Both the position numbers and the translations under genes were made by a program. Source: Paraspadella gotoi (Eukaryota; Chaetognatha). Taken from it: a stretch of 64,000 nucleotides of DNA. Shown piece after piece: positions 1-12,500 of this stretch. Under the pieces are notes generated by a model that worked only from the letters and a program-made list of their open reading frames with translations, made no database searches and was not told where the DNA came from. The stretch's first letter is position 1, and each line of letters opens with the position of its first letter. The stretch lies in NCBI GenBank assembly GCA_051294375.1, contig CM119271.1, positions 9,625,308-9,689,307 of the forward strand. Reading direction: 5' to 3'.

Positions 1-215
1 GAATTATCATAATCAATCAAATTTACAATTCGTCACGAACTCATGCAAATCATCAAATCAATCAATCGATAAATCCGTCTTTTCATAACGAACAAATCAA
101 TCTAATCAATCAATAAAATCAATAATCAAATCATCAACAATCAATCTCTTAAAAAACAAATCATAAACAAAACCCATCAATCAATCAAATCCAATCAAAT
201 CGATAAACGACTCAC

Positions 216-3125
216 CCGCCGCCCCGTACTCCTCGTCGTCCATCTCCTTGACCTTCAAACAATAAGACAAATACTCGAACTTGACGTCCGCGTATTTCTT
301 GATCGTCATCCGTATGTCCGGGACGGCCCTGATGAGGAACGTCCCCAGATCCCCGATCATCGGCTTCAACGTCCGGACGGCGTCGACGACGAGGCGCTCG
401 AGGCCGCGATGCGCCACGCCCACGCGAGCGCGCCTCCGACGCCGAGGGAAAAGGGCGTGGACGCCGGCGTCGGAGAAGGCGGCGGCGAAGACTCGGTAGA
501 CGTCCGCTATGGAGAGCATGGATCTGGAAAAGGGGGGGAGGCGAGGGGTTGGGTGGGGGGGTTTGGTGGTTTTGATTGGAGAGAACGTTATTATGTGGAT
601 GGAGTTGTAAAAAATGATCGTTGACGTTTAGTTAAAACGAGGTAATTATTAAGCGAAGGCGAGTAATAGGTTGACAATAGTTTTATTAGCGACGGACAAT
701 GTTAAGGTGATGACAAAGTTAATGACGACACGACGGCAAAGGTTACGATAAATAATTAATATACAATTATTAAACGAAGAAGGATTGTTTCTTGAGTTCG
801 GATGTCGAGGAGAATGCCTCGAGGTCCTCGGCAATCTCGGCCATCGACCCTTAAGTCTCTCTGTCGGTCATTGCAGGTTTCAATATAGTAAACTGTGAAT
901 GATTCGAAATACGACGAGCAATCACACACAGGCCGTTTGTTTTTGGATTTTTTTTTATCGTCTTTTCCGCACTTTTTGTGTAAGTTGTCTTGTTTTTAAG
1001 TTGTTGCATTGTATTGTCGTTGTTTTGTTGTTCGTAGTCGTAGTGTTGCCGCTTCATGTTGTTTTGCTAATTGTTTCCTTCACCGGTAGTTATTTTTTGT
1101 ATCTTTGTGATAGTATTTATTAAGTCAGCGGAATTGTTGTTTTTATTTAATTTATGTTGTTTTTCGTTGTCTTTGTGTATATCCAACCTGAGAAGTCGTC
1201 TTATGTGCGCAATGAGGCCGCGAAAGTTTTCAGCTTTTGCTTCCAAATCTTCGAGTTTCTTCACCAAAACGTCGTTGCAAAGAATCGCGCGACTCAAACC
1301 TAAATTGTATAAATATACACTGATACATTTTAGAGAAACAAAGTTTTTTATTGTTAAAACGATTTCTTTTTGGTAAAATAAAATGGACACTTTTCGACTC
1401 TATGGTTGCGAGTCTTCATCAACGCAAAGTGATACATAGATAAAAAAAATACTTCATATTGTTTATTTTAAAAGACTTTGAAAATTCAAATTTTTACCAG
1501 GACGTCGGCGGTGGACGATGACATTGATTCGACGAAACGATGCTTCACCTGAGAAGATGGAAAATCGGAAGAAGGTGATGAGATGGAGTGGAAAGAGATA
1601 GATAGAGACAGAGTCTAATACAGAGAGATAGACAGACAGACAGATATGACAGAACCACATACAGAGGACGGAAAGACGCCCCGGCAGACAGAAGAGAGAT
1701 TGACAGACAGAGAAGAGGAGACAGAAAGAGAGAGATAAACCAAGAGACAGACAAGGGACGGATAGACGGGCGTTGATGCAATCTTAGACTTACTCTTTTT
1801 ATTCCTCACCTTTTTCAGATCTATATCGATGCATTTTCCCTGAGATGCGTCGCGTGAAGTTTGTTGAAGTTATGGTGACCTGAGATAAATATTTAGCTAA
1901 TATTTTAAAATAGCGAAAAGATTTGATTAATTCATACATTCATTCATTCATTCTTATCATTCTTCTCTTCATCACTCTCAGCCCCCGATTTCCTGGATCA
2001 TCTTGGCCACTTGCAATCTCGTCTTCCCTTAACGCATTTTCCATTGACGTGCTGTGATTTCGTCTCCCGACATCAAGATCCGTCGATGGCTGCGGAGTTT
2101 TGTCGAAGATCTGATTCAAAGTTTAAATGACATTGAATGTTTGTTTTTGGTGGACTAAAATCCACCTACCATTCTCAGCGGCCATTGGTGCCGGACGCAA
2201 GTCATTCGTCTCCTACACCAAAGCGTCCGGGTTCTAGCCCGGTGGTCGCCAAGCAGTTAAGATGGTCGGGGGGGTTTATCCCGCCTGTAATACCGTGTTA
2301 CAGCCTGATACGAAGCCTGATCCGAAGCTCTCACTAACACATAACAATAATTAGTGCCTCTTCAGTTTCATGATTTAACGCTATTATTTTTAAAGTTCAT
2401 TTTGTAAAATTAAGTATATCGATAAAAATGTAAATAATACACCCGGAAAAAACTGGAAAAATACAACAAAATAATTCATTTACAATCTTTATTGTATTCA
2501 TTGTAAGGTCAATTTGGTCTAGGCGTTGATAAAAGTGGATCAGGTAGAGCTCGTCTCACTTTTACTTCTATACAACGTCAAATTCTTCACTCTCGCCTTA
2601 TTTTTATTATACTATTTTCGTCCTCTACAATATATTGGTTGTCCGATTTCATAAATTTTTTGTGTTAAATTTATGAAAGTTGTTCTGATATCGTTATTTA
2701 TTTTAAAGGTTTTAGGTACTCTATTAATCATTCGCTTTTTATTTCGTCAATAATTACACAACGGTAATAGTAACTATATACTAACTAAAATTCGATTCTT
2801 TCATAATATTACTTCAACCTCGCCCCTCCCCACCCCACCGCACCTGACGATAGAGACACGGACAATACGCGCCCCCCCTCCGATGCTGATCCCACGAGAT
2901 TCTTCGCGTCCTTGGTCAGCGTCACCGTTCCCGAAGTGACCGTCATCCCGCGACGATTCCTCCCACGCGTAAAACGCTCGGTAGGACCCGTCGGGGGCGA
3001 CTTCCGGGCGGGAGACGAGGGACGACGAGGGCGGGGTGTGGAAGAGGTGGGGGTGGTTGAGGATGTGGAAGGAGGCGTAGGGGTGGAGGAGGAGATGAGT
3101 CCGTCGTCGAGGGTTGTTGAGACAT
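216..3125 (-). pseudogene. PICK1: Inverted, frame-broken copy of PICK1 exons 1-6
   Basis: Read on the minus strand, this stretch repeats the first six PICK1 exons: exon 1 about 2844-3125, exon 2 about 1979-2110, exon 3 1810-1879, exon 4 1498-1548, exon 5 1188-1299 and exon 6 216-523. Exon 5 has the same 112-nt length as its intact counterpart. Exons 3 and 4 are shorter by two and one bases. Exon 6 has lost three separate bases, which scrambles about ten residues after the VH of the BAR domain before the frame returns. Exon 1 shifts frame within its serine-rich start, and exon 2 has lost its splice donor. Exons 7 and 8 are absent because the arm ends at base 1. It could not give a working PICK1 as written. 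It is either a degraded inverted duplicate or an unpolished second version of the same locus; the indel pattern favours the latter. Confidence 0.85.
2180..2250 (+). repeat. tRNA-like SINE head, left-arm copy
   Basis: This is the inverted counterpart of the 71-nt tRNA-like segment at 10439-10509. The T-arm-like part is present (stem, GTTCTAG loop, stem), followed by TGGTCGCC. It lies in the broken copy of PICK1 intron 1. Confidence 0.4.
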
Positions 3126-4098
3126 CTCGATGGACGAGAGGTTTGGTTAAGTGTGTTTAGTTAATTTATGTTTAATTATTAATTAATTAATGTAGGGTTA
3201 AAACGTGAGATTTTTTCAAGAGAACGATCCTTTTTTTTTCTTCACTGTCGATCGAAGATCGATTCATTTTGCATTTTTCTTCTCTTTTCGTTTTTCATTC
3301 GGAACATTTGAACTTTTGTCAACAGCTGTTATTTTCTCATCTATTTTCAATCTAGAAAATCCGGATTTTATTGCTACGTTTGAAGTTGGTCCTTTTGAGT
3401 CGTGAGATTTTACAGACAGCGAATGAAAAGTGATAATGATGCGTGATAATAAAATGAAAACAAAGTTTGCTAATCGCGAAAACGGCCCCGTTTTACAAAT
3501 CCACGGTACGAGCGAGTGATGACGTGTGCCGGGAGGGCTTTATGCTCGATCGTGACCTCGTTGGTTCCCCGGGCAAACTTCGTCCTCAAGTTGTCACCGG
3601 GAAAGATTTAAAAACTGGGAAAACTGGAATTCGAAGATCGAAAACATCGATTAAAGATTGAAACTGGTTTTTCTATTTGTTTGAAATGACGATGAAGATT
3701 TCAAATCTAAAAGTTTCGACAAAAATTGTATATTACAATTCATTGTTTGATTCACTAATTGAATTAAAGTAACAGGAAAGTTGACGTGTCGTTCGGAGTT
3801 TTAAAAGTTTATTTGAATGAAAATAATTGTTATCAAAACGAGTAGTCGTTGTAACCAAGTTTATATGTTAACTTAAATTTTTAATAAGATCGAAATTATT
3901 TATTGACCAAGTTTGTATTGGAATTGATGATTTGATCAAATGCAATTTGTCTCGTTACAATTTACTTGATGAATATAAAGAAAATCAGGTTTGTTCTTTT
4001 TTTATTCTCTATTTAATCTCTAGAGAGCGCCAGCGAAAGACGAAAAACTCTAATAGAAAAAAAAAAAGACCATCGTTACTAATTCATAATGTAATGGG

Positions 4099-4100
<2 letters not shown>

Positions 4101-4150
<50 letters not shown>

Positions 4151-4162
4151 GCATTCTGATCC

Positions 4163-4219
<57 letters not shown>

Positions 4220-4222
4220 TCT
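4101..4222. repeat. CT dinucleotide arrays
   Basis: Two near-pure CT runs, at about 4101-4146 and 4168-4215, are split by a short unique linker. The counterparts in the right arm (GA runs near 8370-8412 and 8516-8544) differ in length, as expected for unstable or poorly assembled microsatellites. Confidence 0.95.
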
Positions 4223-4279
4223 TTTCTTCTCTCTCTTTCTCTCGCTTAATATATTTATTTCCTCTCTTTATATGCAATC

Positions 4280-4502
4280 TTGATAAAATACCTTTTTCTG
4301 ATATATACTCAAATAACATAGAAAAACTAAAGCATCATCATTCGTATAGAGAGAGTGTGGAATGTTAAAAAGAAACGGGATCTAATGACTATGTGTAAAC
4401 ACTGAAATTGTAAAGTATGTATATAGTTATACATTTAATTTTATTGCTAATATATTTACATCTTTAAATAATGAGTAAATACTACATACATACATACATA
4501 CA

Positions 4503-4533
<31 letters not shown>

Positions 4534-4560
4534 GTACAGCTCATTAACATTGGCATTGTT
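4280..4560 (-). repeat. Interspersed segment, copy 1 (with CATA array)
   Basis: This segment is found three times: here on the minus strand, at about 8060-8345 on the plus strand, and at 17300-17620 on the plus strand. Shared landmarks are CAGTGTTTACACATAG, a stretch ending CACACTCTCTCTAT, and TATATATCAGAAAAAGGTA. A CATA/GTAT tetranucleotide array lies at about 4480-4531. The first two copies pair through the palindrome; the third is independent. This shows that it is a dispersed repeat and not only part of the inverted duplication. Confidence 0.75.
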
Positions 4561-4591
4561 ACTGTGTTAAACTTTCACATCTTAATATATC

Positions 4592-4622
<31 letters not shown>

Positions 4623-4836
4623 TCTCTCCTCTCTCTCTCTCTCTCTCTCGTACCCACGTGACCCTCGTAAACCCTATCATAAAAGTCCACTTAATTTCAT
4701 CATAAGTAAACCTTTAAAGAAACTATAAAACAGTTTACCGGTACTAGCTTGCCAATAGCGAAAGCATCTCATCGGCTGCATTATGCTACACTCATTTTTT
4801 CTTTCCTTGTGGGGGAGGGTTGAAAGGGTAAACCCC

Positions 4837-4867
<31 letters not shown>

Positions 4868-5173
4868 CTCTCTCCTTCTTCGTTCCCACTTGACACTCAT
4901 AAATCCTATCATAAAAGTCGGAGAAGATTAGGCATTAACACTCGCATCTGCACTGGCCACCAGAGGCAACCGAATCAGAGGAAAGGAAAACTTTTTAAAA
5001 TTTCCCACCAATGAGAGACGCCAATTTGTTGTCTGCTCAATCTAATACTATTTTTATTCGACACTATTTTTCAGCAATAGAATTTCGTCTAACCACCTTC
5101 CTCACCCAATGTATCATCAACGCGATCCTGGGAAGAGAGAACCCGATCACGTTAGGACTGCAGGGAGGGAGAG

Positions 5174-5175
5174 AT

Positions 5176-5228
<53 letters not shown>
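5174..5228. repeat. GA dinucleotide array
   Basis: An almost pure GA run. The pairing array in the right arm (CT, 7355-7469) is about twice as long, so the two arms differ strongly in array length here. Confidence 0.95.
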
Positions 5229-5231
<3 letters not shown>

Positions 5232-5455
5232 GAGAAGAAAGGAGAAGCCCGCCCAAATACTGCAGTGCCTGCAATGCGAAGTCTGGGAAACGCAGGAGAG
5301 CGACAGGAGAAACGGCGAGCTGCAGGAGGAAGAGTATGAGGAACTGCCCAGACTTACCCAGAAGCTCACCGACCAATAAGAACGGAGAAAGGGGACCATT
5401 AACTAGATATAGTAACAAGAGATTGTGATGAGATTGAATTCTTTTGTGTAGAAGA

Positions 5456-6290
5456 CGTAAGCTGCGTCTCTATTCAACCAATTTGTCCTTAATGCATCAT
5501 TTATGCTGAAATACTTTGCATATCTTAATGATCCGTTTGACTTCACTTCCATCGTGTATGTCCATTGTGTAGACCGCATTAAAACTTCTTTGAGTTATAA
5601 GGATTAAGGATGTACAATTGCTAGGCGTGAAGGGTTATGATATAAATCTCTGTGATAAATACCGCGATTATCACTAATCATCATCTGACAGTTGACAGAG
5701 AGAGAGTGCCAGCTAGAATTCTCGGCCGTCTCTACAAGCGACGGCATCGTTGCTGGGATTTCTGGTGCCATTTTTTTTCCGCTTGCGATCCTCAACGACT
5801 GTTGGGATCAACGGCGAACTCGAACATCACTCCCGGTTCTCTCTGAAACGGATTGATCTTGTCTCGCTTGTCTCTGTTTGGCTTTTGTTTTCGTTTCGTG
5901 CGCGTCGTTCTTTTTTTTTTTGTTGAACCAGTTTGTATTTGAGTGTGAGAATCTTTTTGTTTTTGTTAGTGAGTTTAGTTTACTCGTTGAAGTTCATCGT
6001 TTACATCAGCAAGGGTGCAAAATGAAGGAAAGCACTACTCCTGTCGGGAGAGCAAGGCTCACGAGACTACAAGCAAATAAGTAAATTCAGCGACATGGAA
6101 CTCTGAACGACGAAATTGGCCTCGTCAAAAGTATTCCAGACTGATGGGTTCTCAAAACCAGACCACCTTTTATCAGTCAAAACTCCATATAAGGAGGGAT
6201 CAATATGCAAACACGAAGCAACAAACAATAGCTAGGACTATGACTGCTCGACCAGTTCTAAATGACACGAGATGTCTAGCAATTGGAGGG
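5456..6290. other. Left half of palindrome spacer, no gene recognised
   Basis: The reverse-complement match to the right arm fades just after GAATTCTTTTGTGTAGAAGAC, near 5455. From there to the N gap the sequence is of mixed composition. Open frames are short, without recognisable domains or convincing splice signals. Confidence 0.6.
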
Positions 6291-6315
6291 NNNNNNNNNN
6301 NNNNNNNNNNNNNNN
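6291..6315. other. Assembly gap (25 N)
   Basis: Exactly 25 N. Three other gaps in the window have the same length, so this is a fixed-size placeholder and not a measured distance. It lies in the unpaired centre of the palindrome. Confidence 0.99.
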
Positions 6316-6745
6316 ATTGCATATATATATGTGTTTTATTCGTTTACAACAATTAGTTGAAACCAGTACATTCAAAAAGGGCATACAGCATTACAGATAA
6401 ACGCATAAATTGTACAGTTTACAATTCAACAAAATATAAATATTTAAATTAACAGAACGAAAAAAGAAAAAAAAAAATCCAACAATAAGCTATGACAAGA
6501 TTTTTAGGAATATTGTTTCTAGAGGAAAAAAGCTTGGATTCAAAGTTTTTTGATCTACAAGCAAAAATTTTATAGATATCATTATATCCAAATGAGGACC
6601 TTAATGATCGACCACTCTCCCATCTATTCCAACTACCTCTTAATATCAAAAAGAATCGTGAGAATATCAGTGACATCAATAAAAAGAACTATTCTACAAA
6701 GGCTAACGATAATGTGAAGTCAAACGTGATCAAATAATATCAAAT

Positions 6746-7060
6746 GTATGAAATTGGTACAACCAATATAAAAATTATCCATTCATTTAATAAATAAGCT
6801 ATCTTGCCCCTGACTTTGGACAGGCTTTGGTGGTTTAAGGCCTCCATCACTCTTACAAGATAATTACAGAGCAGGTCCCTGCAAGCTTTCAATCAAGACT
6901 CTCTCACAGTCCCGTTTATTTACTCCCAGAGTACCTGGCTTCCCTATCAATGAAGTGGAAAATATTTCAAAGAATGTTTCAATTGTATGAAAAGACCACT
7001 CCCTTAAGTATTAGATCGGGGAATACTTATTGTACTCCGCACTAGCATCAAAATACATAA
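6746..7060 (+). repeat. Interspersed repeat family R310, full-length copy
   Basis: It begins with GAAATTGGTACAACCAATAT, followed by AAAAATTATCCATTCA, and continues about 310 bp to ACTCCGCACTAGCATC. A second long copy lies inverted at 26627-26945. They share the head, CTGACTTTGGACAGGC, a GCTTTCAATCAAGA block and AGATCGGGGAATA. Shorter copies of the head are at 17045, 29815, 46320 and 61740. No coding capacity is visible. It looks like a short non-autonomous element; I cannot assign a class. Confidence 0.7.
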
Positions 7061-7350
7061 AAATACATAAATATCTCAGGGACAAGATTGAAGCGAGAAA
7101 CGCGCTATGTCTTCTACACAAAAGAATTCAAATTCTCATTCACAAATTCTCTTGTCTACTTATTTATTGTTTATTGGCTCCCCCCCCCTTTCCTCTGGTT
7201 CTTATTGGTCGGGTGAGTTCATGGGTAAGTCATGGGTCAGTTCCTTGATCCTCTTTCTCCTCCTGCAGCTTCGCCGTTTCTCCTGCCGCTCTCCTGCCGT
7301 TCTCCAGCCTTCGGCATTGCAGGCACTGCAGATCGTTCGGGCGGGGCTTC

Positions 7351-7473
<123 letters not shown>

Positions 7474-7752
7474 CCTGCACCACGTGATCGGGTTCTCCTT
7501 CCCAGGATCCGCGTTGATGATACTTTGGGTGAGGAAGAGTTAGACGAAATTCTATTGGCTGAAAAATAGGTGAATAAAAATATATTAGATTGAGCAGACA
7601 ACAAATTGGCGTCTCTCATTGGTGGGAAATTTTAAAAATGTTTTCCTTTCCTCTGATTCGGTTGCCTCTGGTGGCCAGTGCAGATGCGAGTGTTAATGCC
7701 TAATCTTCTCCGACTTTTATGATAGGATTTATGAGTGTCAAGTGGGAACGAA

Positions 7753-7796
<44 letters not shown>

Positions 7797-7980
7797 GTTT
7801 ACCCTTTACAACCCTCCCCCACAAGGAAAGAAAAAAGATGAGTGTAGCATAATGCAGCCGATGAGATGCTTTCGGCTATTGGCAAGCTAGTACCGGTAAA
7901 CTGTTTTATAGTTTCTTTAAAGGTTTACTTATGATGAAATTAAGTGGACTTTTATGATAGGGTTTACGAGGGTCACGTGG

Positions 7981-8034
<54 letters not shown>

Positions 8035-8059
8035 AAGTTTTAATGTGAAAGTTTTACAC

Positions 8060-8345
8060 AGTAACATGCAATGTAATGAGCTGTACATATGGTATGTATG
8101 TATGTATGTATGTATGTATGTATGTATTTACTCATTATTTAAAGATGTAAATATATTAGCAATAAAATTAAAATGTATAACTATATACATACTTTACAAT
8201 TTCAGTGTTTACACATAGTCATAGATCCCGTTTCTTTTTTAACATTCCACACTCTCTCTATACGAATGATGATATGCTTTGTTTTTCTATGTTATTTGAG
8301 TATATATCAGAAAAAGGTATTTTATCAAGATTGCATATAAAGAGA
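8060..8345 (+). repeat. Interspersed segment, copy 2 (with GTAT array)
   Basis: Same segment as 4280-4560 (inverted) and 17300-17620 (direct). It includes a GTAT tetranucleotide run at about 8092-8127 and the conserved TATATATCAGAAAAAGGTA block near 8300. It lies about 1.2 kb upstream of the PICK1 start codon. Confidence 0.75.
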
Positions 8346-8367
8346 GAGAGAGATTAATATATATTAT

Positions 8368-8416
<49 letters not shown>

Positions 8417-8512
8417 AGAGAGGAGAAGAGAATTGAATTGTATTAAGGAAACGGGCTTGGGCTACATTGTGCCCTAAATGCTCAAGTTGACAAAGTTTAC
8501 AGATATGATAAC

Positions 8513-8544
<32 letters not shown>

Positions 8545-9149
8545 GTCCCATTACACTTATGAATTAGTAACGATGGTCTTTTTTTTTTCTATTAGAGTTT
8601 TTCTCTTTCGCTGGCGCTCTCTAGAGATTAAATAGAGAATAAAAAAAGAACAAACCTGATTTTCTTTATATTCATCAAGTAAATTGTAACGAGACAAATT
8701 GCATTTGATCAAATCATCAATTCCAATACAAACTTGGTCAATAAATAATTTCGATCTTATTAAAAATTTAAGTTAACATATAAACTTGGTTACAACGACT
8801 ACTCGTTTTGATAACAATTATTTCATTCAAATAAAAACTTTTAAACTCCGAACGACACGTCAACTTTCCTGTTACTTTAATTCAATTAGTGAATCAAAAC
8901 AATGAATTGTAATATACAATTTTTGTCGAAACTTTTTAGATTTGAAATCTTCATCGTCATTTCAAACAAATAGAAAAACCAGTTTCAATCTTTAATCGAT
9001 GTTTTCGATCTCGAATTCCAGTTTTCCAGTTTTTAAATCTTTCCCGGTGACAACTTGAGGACGAAGTTTGCCCGGGGAACCAACGAGGTCACGATCGAGC
9101 ATAAAGCCCTCCCCGGCACACGTCATCACTCGCTCGTACCGTGGATTTG

Positions 9150-9540
9150 TAAAACGGGGGCCGTTTTTCGCGATTAGCAAACTTTGTTTTCATTTTATTA
9201 TCACGCATCATTATCACTTTTCATTCGCTGTCTGTAAAATCTCACGACTCAAAAGGACCTACTTTCACAACGAGCAATAAAAATCCGGATTTTCTAGATT
9301 GAAAATAGATGAGAAAATAACAGCTGTTGACAAAAGTTCAAATGTTCCCGAATGAAAAACGAAAAGAGAAGAAAAATGCAAAATGAATCGATCTTCGATC
9401 GACAGTGAAGAAAAAAAAAAGGATCGTTCTCCTTGAAAAAATCTCACGTTTTAACCCTACATTAATTAATTAATTAATTAATTAATTAATTTAAACTAAA
9501 TACACTAAACAAACTTAACCAAACCTCTCGTCCATCGAGG
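9150..9540 (+). promoter_or_regulatory. PICK1 upstream region, weak promoter candidate
   Basis: This is the 390 bp before the PICK1 ATG. It has a GC-richer patch near 9060-9170, an AATT tetranucleotide run at about 9462-9490 and a C/T-rich stretch just before the start codon. No clear TATA box or initiator was found. It is assigned by position only. Confidence 0.25.
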
Positions 9541-12500
9541 ATGTCTCAACAACCCTCGACGACGGACTCCTCTTCCTCCTCCACCCCTACGCCTCCTTCC
9601 ACATCCTCAACCACCACCCCCACCTCTTCCACACCCCGCCCCTCGTCGTCCCTCGTCATCCCGCCCGGAAGTCGCCCCGACGGGTCCTACCGAGCGTTTT
9701 ACGCGTGGGAGGATCGTCGCGGGATGACGGTCACTTCGGGAACGGTGACGCTGACCAAGGACGCGAAGAATCTCGTGGGGATCAGCATCGGAGGGGGGGC
9801 GCCGTATTGTCCGTGTCTCTACGTCGTGCAGGTGCTGGGGTGGGAGGGGGCGAGGTTGGAAGTAATTAGTTATGAAAGAATCGAATTTTATTAGTTAATA
9901 GTTACTATTACCGTTGTGTAATTATTGACGAAATAAAAACCGAATGATTAATAGAGTACCTAAAACCTTTACAAATAAATAACGATATCAGAACAAACTT
10001 TCATAAATTTAACCAAAAAATTTTATGAAATCGGTACAACCAATATATTGTAGAGGACGAAAATAGTAATAATAAAAATAAGGCGAGAGTGAAGAATTTT
10101 GACGTTGTAATAGAAGTAGAAAAGAAGTGAGACGAGCTCTAACCTGATCCACTTTTATCAACGCCTAGACCAAATTGACCTTACAATGAATACAATAAAG
10201 ATTGTAAATGAATTATTTTGTTGTATTTTTCCAGTTTTTTCCGGGTGTATTATTTACATTTTATCGATATACTTAATTTTTACAAAATGAACTTTAAAAA
10301 TAAGTAGCGTTAAATCATGAAACTGAAGAGGCACTAATTATTGTTATGTGTTAGTGAGAGCTTCGGATCAGGCTTCGTATCAGGCTGTAACACGGTATTA
10401 CAGGCGGGATAAACCCCCCCCGACCATCTTAACTGCTAGGCGACCACCGGGCTAGAACCCCGGACCTTTGGTGTAGGAGACGAATGACTTGCGTCCGGCA
10501 CCAATGGCCGCTGCAGAATGGTAGGTGGATTTTAGTCCACCATAAAACAAACATTCAATGTCATTTAAACTTTGAATCAGATCTTCGACAAAACTCCGGC
10601 AGCCATCGACGGATCATTGATGTCGGGAGACGAAATCACAGCCGTCAATGGAAAATGCGTCAAGGGGAAGACGAGATTGCAAGTGGCCAAGATGATCCAG
10701 GAAATCGGGGGGCAGGTGAGAGAAAATGAAAGAATGAATGAATGAATGAATGAATTAATCTTTTTCGCTATTTTAAAATATTAGCTAAATATTTATCTCA
10801 GGTCACCATAAACTTCAACAAACTTCACGCGGACGCATCTCAGGGAAAATGCATTGATATAGATCTGAAAAAGGTGAGGAATAAAAAGAGTAAGTCTAAG
10901 ATTGCATCAACGCCCGTCTATCCGTCCCATTGTCTGTCTCTTGGTTTATCTCTCTCTTTCTGTCTCCTCTCTCTGTCTGTCAATCTCTCTTTCTGTCTGC
11001 GTGGGCGTCTTTCCGTCCCTCTGTATGTGGTTCTGTCATATCTGTCTGTCTGTCTATCTCTCTGTATTAGACTCTGTCTCTATCTATCTTTTCCACTCCA
11101 TCTCATCACCTTCTTCCGATTTTCCATCTTCTTCAGGTGAAGCATCGTTTCGTCGAATCAATGTCATCGTCCACCGCCGACGTCCTTGGTAAAAATTTGA
11201 ATTTTCAAAGTCTTTTAAAATAAACAATATGAAGTATTTTTTTTTATCTATGTATCACTTTGCGTTGATGAAGACTCGCAACCATAGAGTCGAAACGTGT
11301 CCATTTTATTTTAACCAAAAAAGAAATCGTTTTTAAACAATAAAAAACTTTGTTTTCTCTAAATATGTGTGTATTATATACAATTTAGGTTTGAGTCGCG
11401 CGATTCTTTGCAACGACGTTTTGGTGAAGAAACTCGAAGATTTGGAAGCAAAAGCTGAAACTTTTCGCGGCCTCATTGCGCACATAAGACGACTTCTCAG
11501 GTTGGATATACACAAAGACAACGAAAACAACATAAATTAAATAAAAACAACAATTCCGCTTGATCTTAAAGAATAAATACTATCACAAAAACAAAAATAA
11601 CTACCGGTGAAAAACAAAATTAGCAGCAACAACAGCAGGAGCGGCAACGACAACTACGAAACTACGAAAACGATAACTAAAACAACAACAATTACATCAA
11701 CTAACATCGACCAACAATCAAAAAAACTAAAATGACAACTTCAACACAAAAAGTGCGGAAAAGACGATAAAAAAAAATCCAAACACAAACGGCCTTGTGA
11801 TGTGATTGCTCGTCGTCTTTTCGAATCATCTGAAAGCCGACCAATCACAGACCTTATTTCAACCTTATATTGGAGACCAATGACCAATGACCGACAGAGA
11901 GACTTAAGGGTCGATGGCCGAGATTGCCGAGGGACCTCGAGGCATTCTCCTCGACATCCGAACTCAAGAAACAATCCTTCTTCGTTTAATAATTGTATAA
12001 TTAATTATTTATCGTAACCTTTGCCGTCGTGTCGTCATTACCTTTGTCATCACCTTAATCATTGTCCGTCGCTAATAAAACTATTGTCAACCTATTACTC
12101 GCCTTCGCTTAATAATTACCCTCGTTTTTAGACTAAACGTCAACGATCATTTTTTACAACTCCATCCACATAATAACGTTCTCTCCCAATCAAAACCACC
12201 AAACCCCCCCCACCAACCCCCTCGCCTCCCCCCCTTTTCCAGATCCATGCTCTCCATAGCGGACGTCTACCGAGTCTTCGCCGCCGCCTTCTCCGACGCC
12301 GGCGTCCACGACCCTTTTCCCTCGGCGTCGGAGGCGCTGCTCGCGGTGGGCGTGGCGCATCGCGGCCTCGAGCGCCTCGTCGTCGACGCCGTCCGGACGT
12401 TGAAGCCGATGATCGGGGATCTGGGGACGTTCCTCAATCAGGCCGTCCCGGACATACGGATGACGATCAAGAAATACGCGGACGTCAAGTTCGAGTATTT

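Larger units (their letters stand above)
1..5455 (-). repeat. Left arm of a large inverted duplication
   Basis: The sequence from base 1 rightward is the reverse complement of the sequence ending at 12770, and the match runs inward to about 5455/7100. The arm contains inverted copies of PICK1 exons 1-6, the PICK1 upstream region, CT/GA arrays and a CATA microsatellite. Differences from the right arm are mostly single-base gains or losses and changes in array length, with few substitutions. That pattern fits sequencing or assembly error better than old divergence. A true inverted segmental duplication cannot be excluded from sequence alone. Confidence 0.9.
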
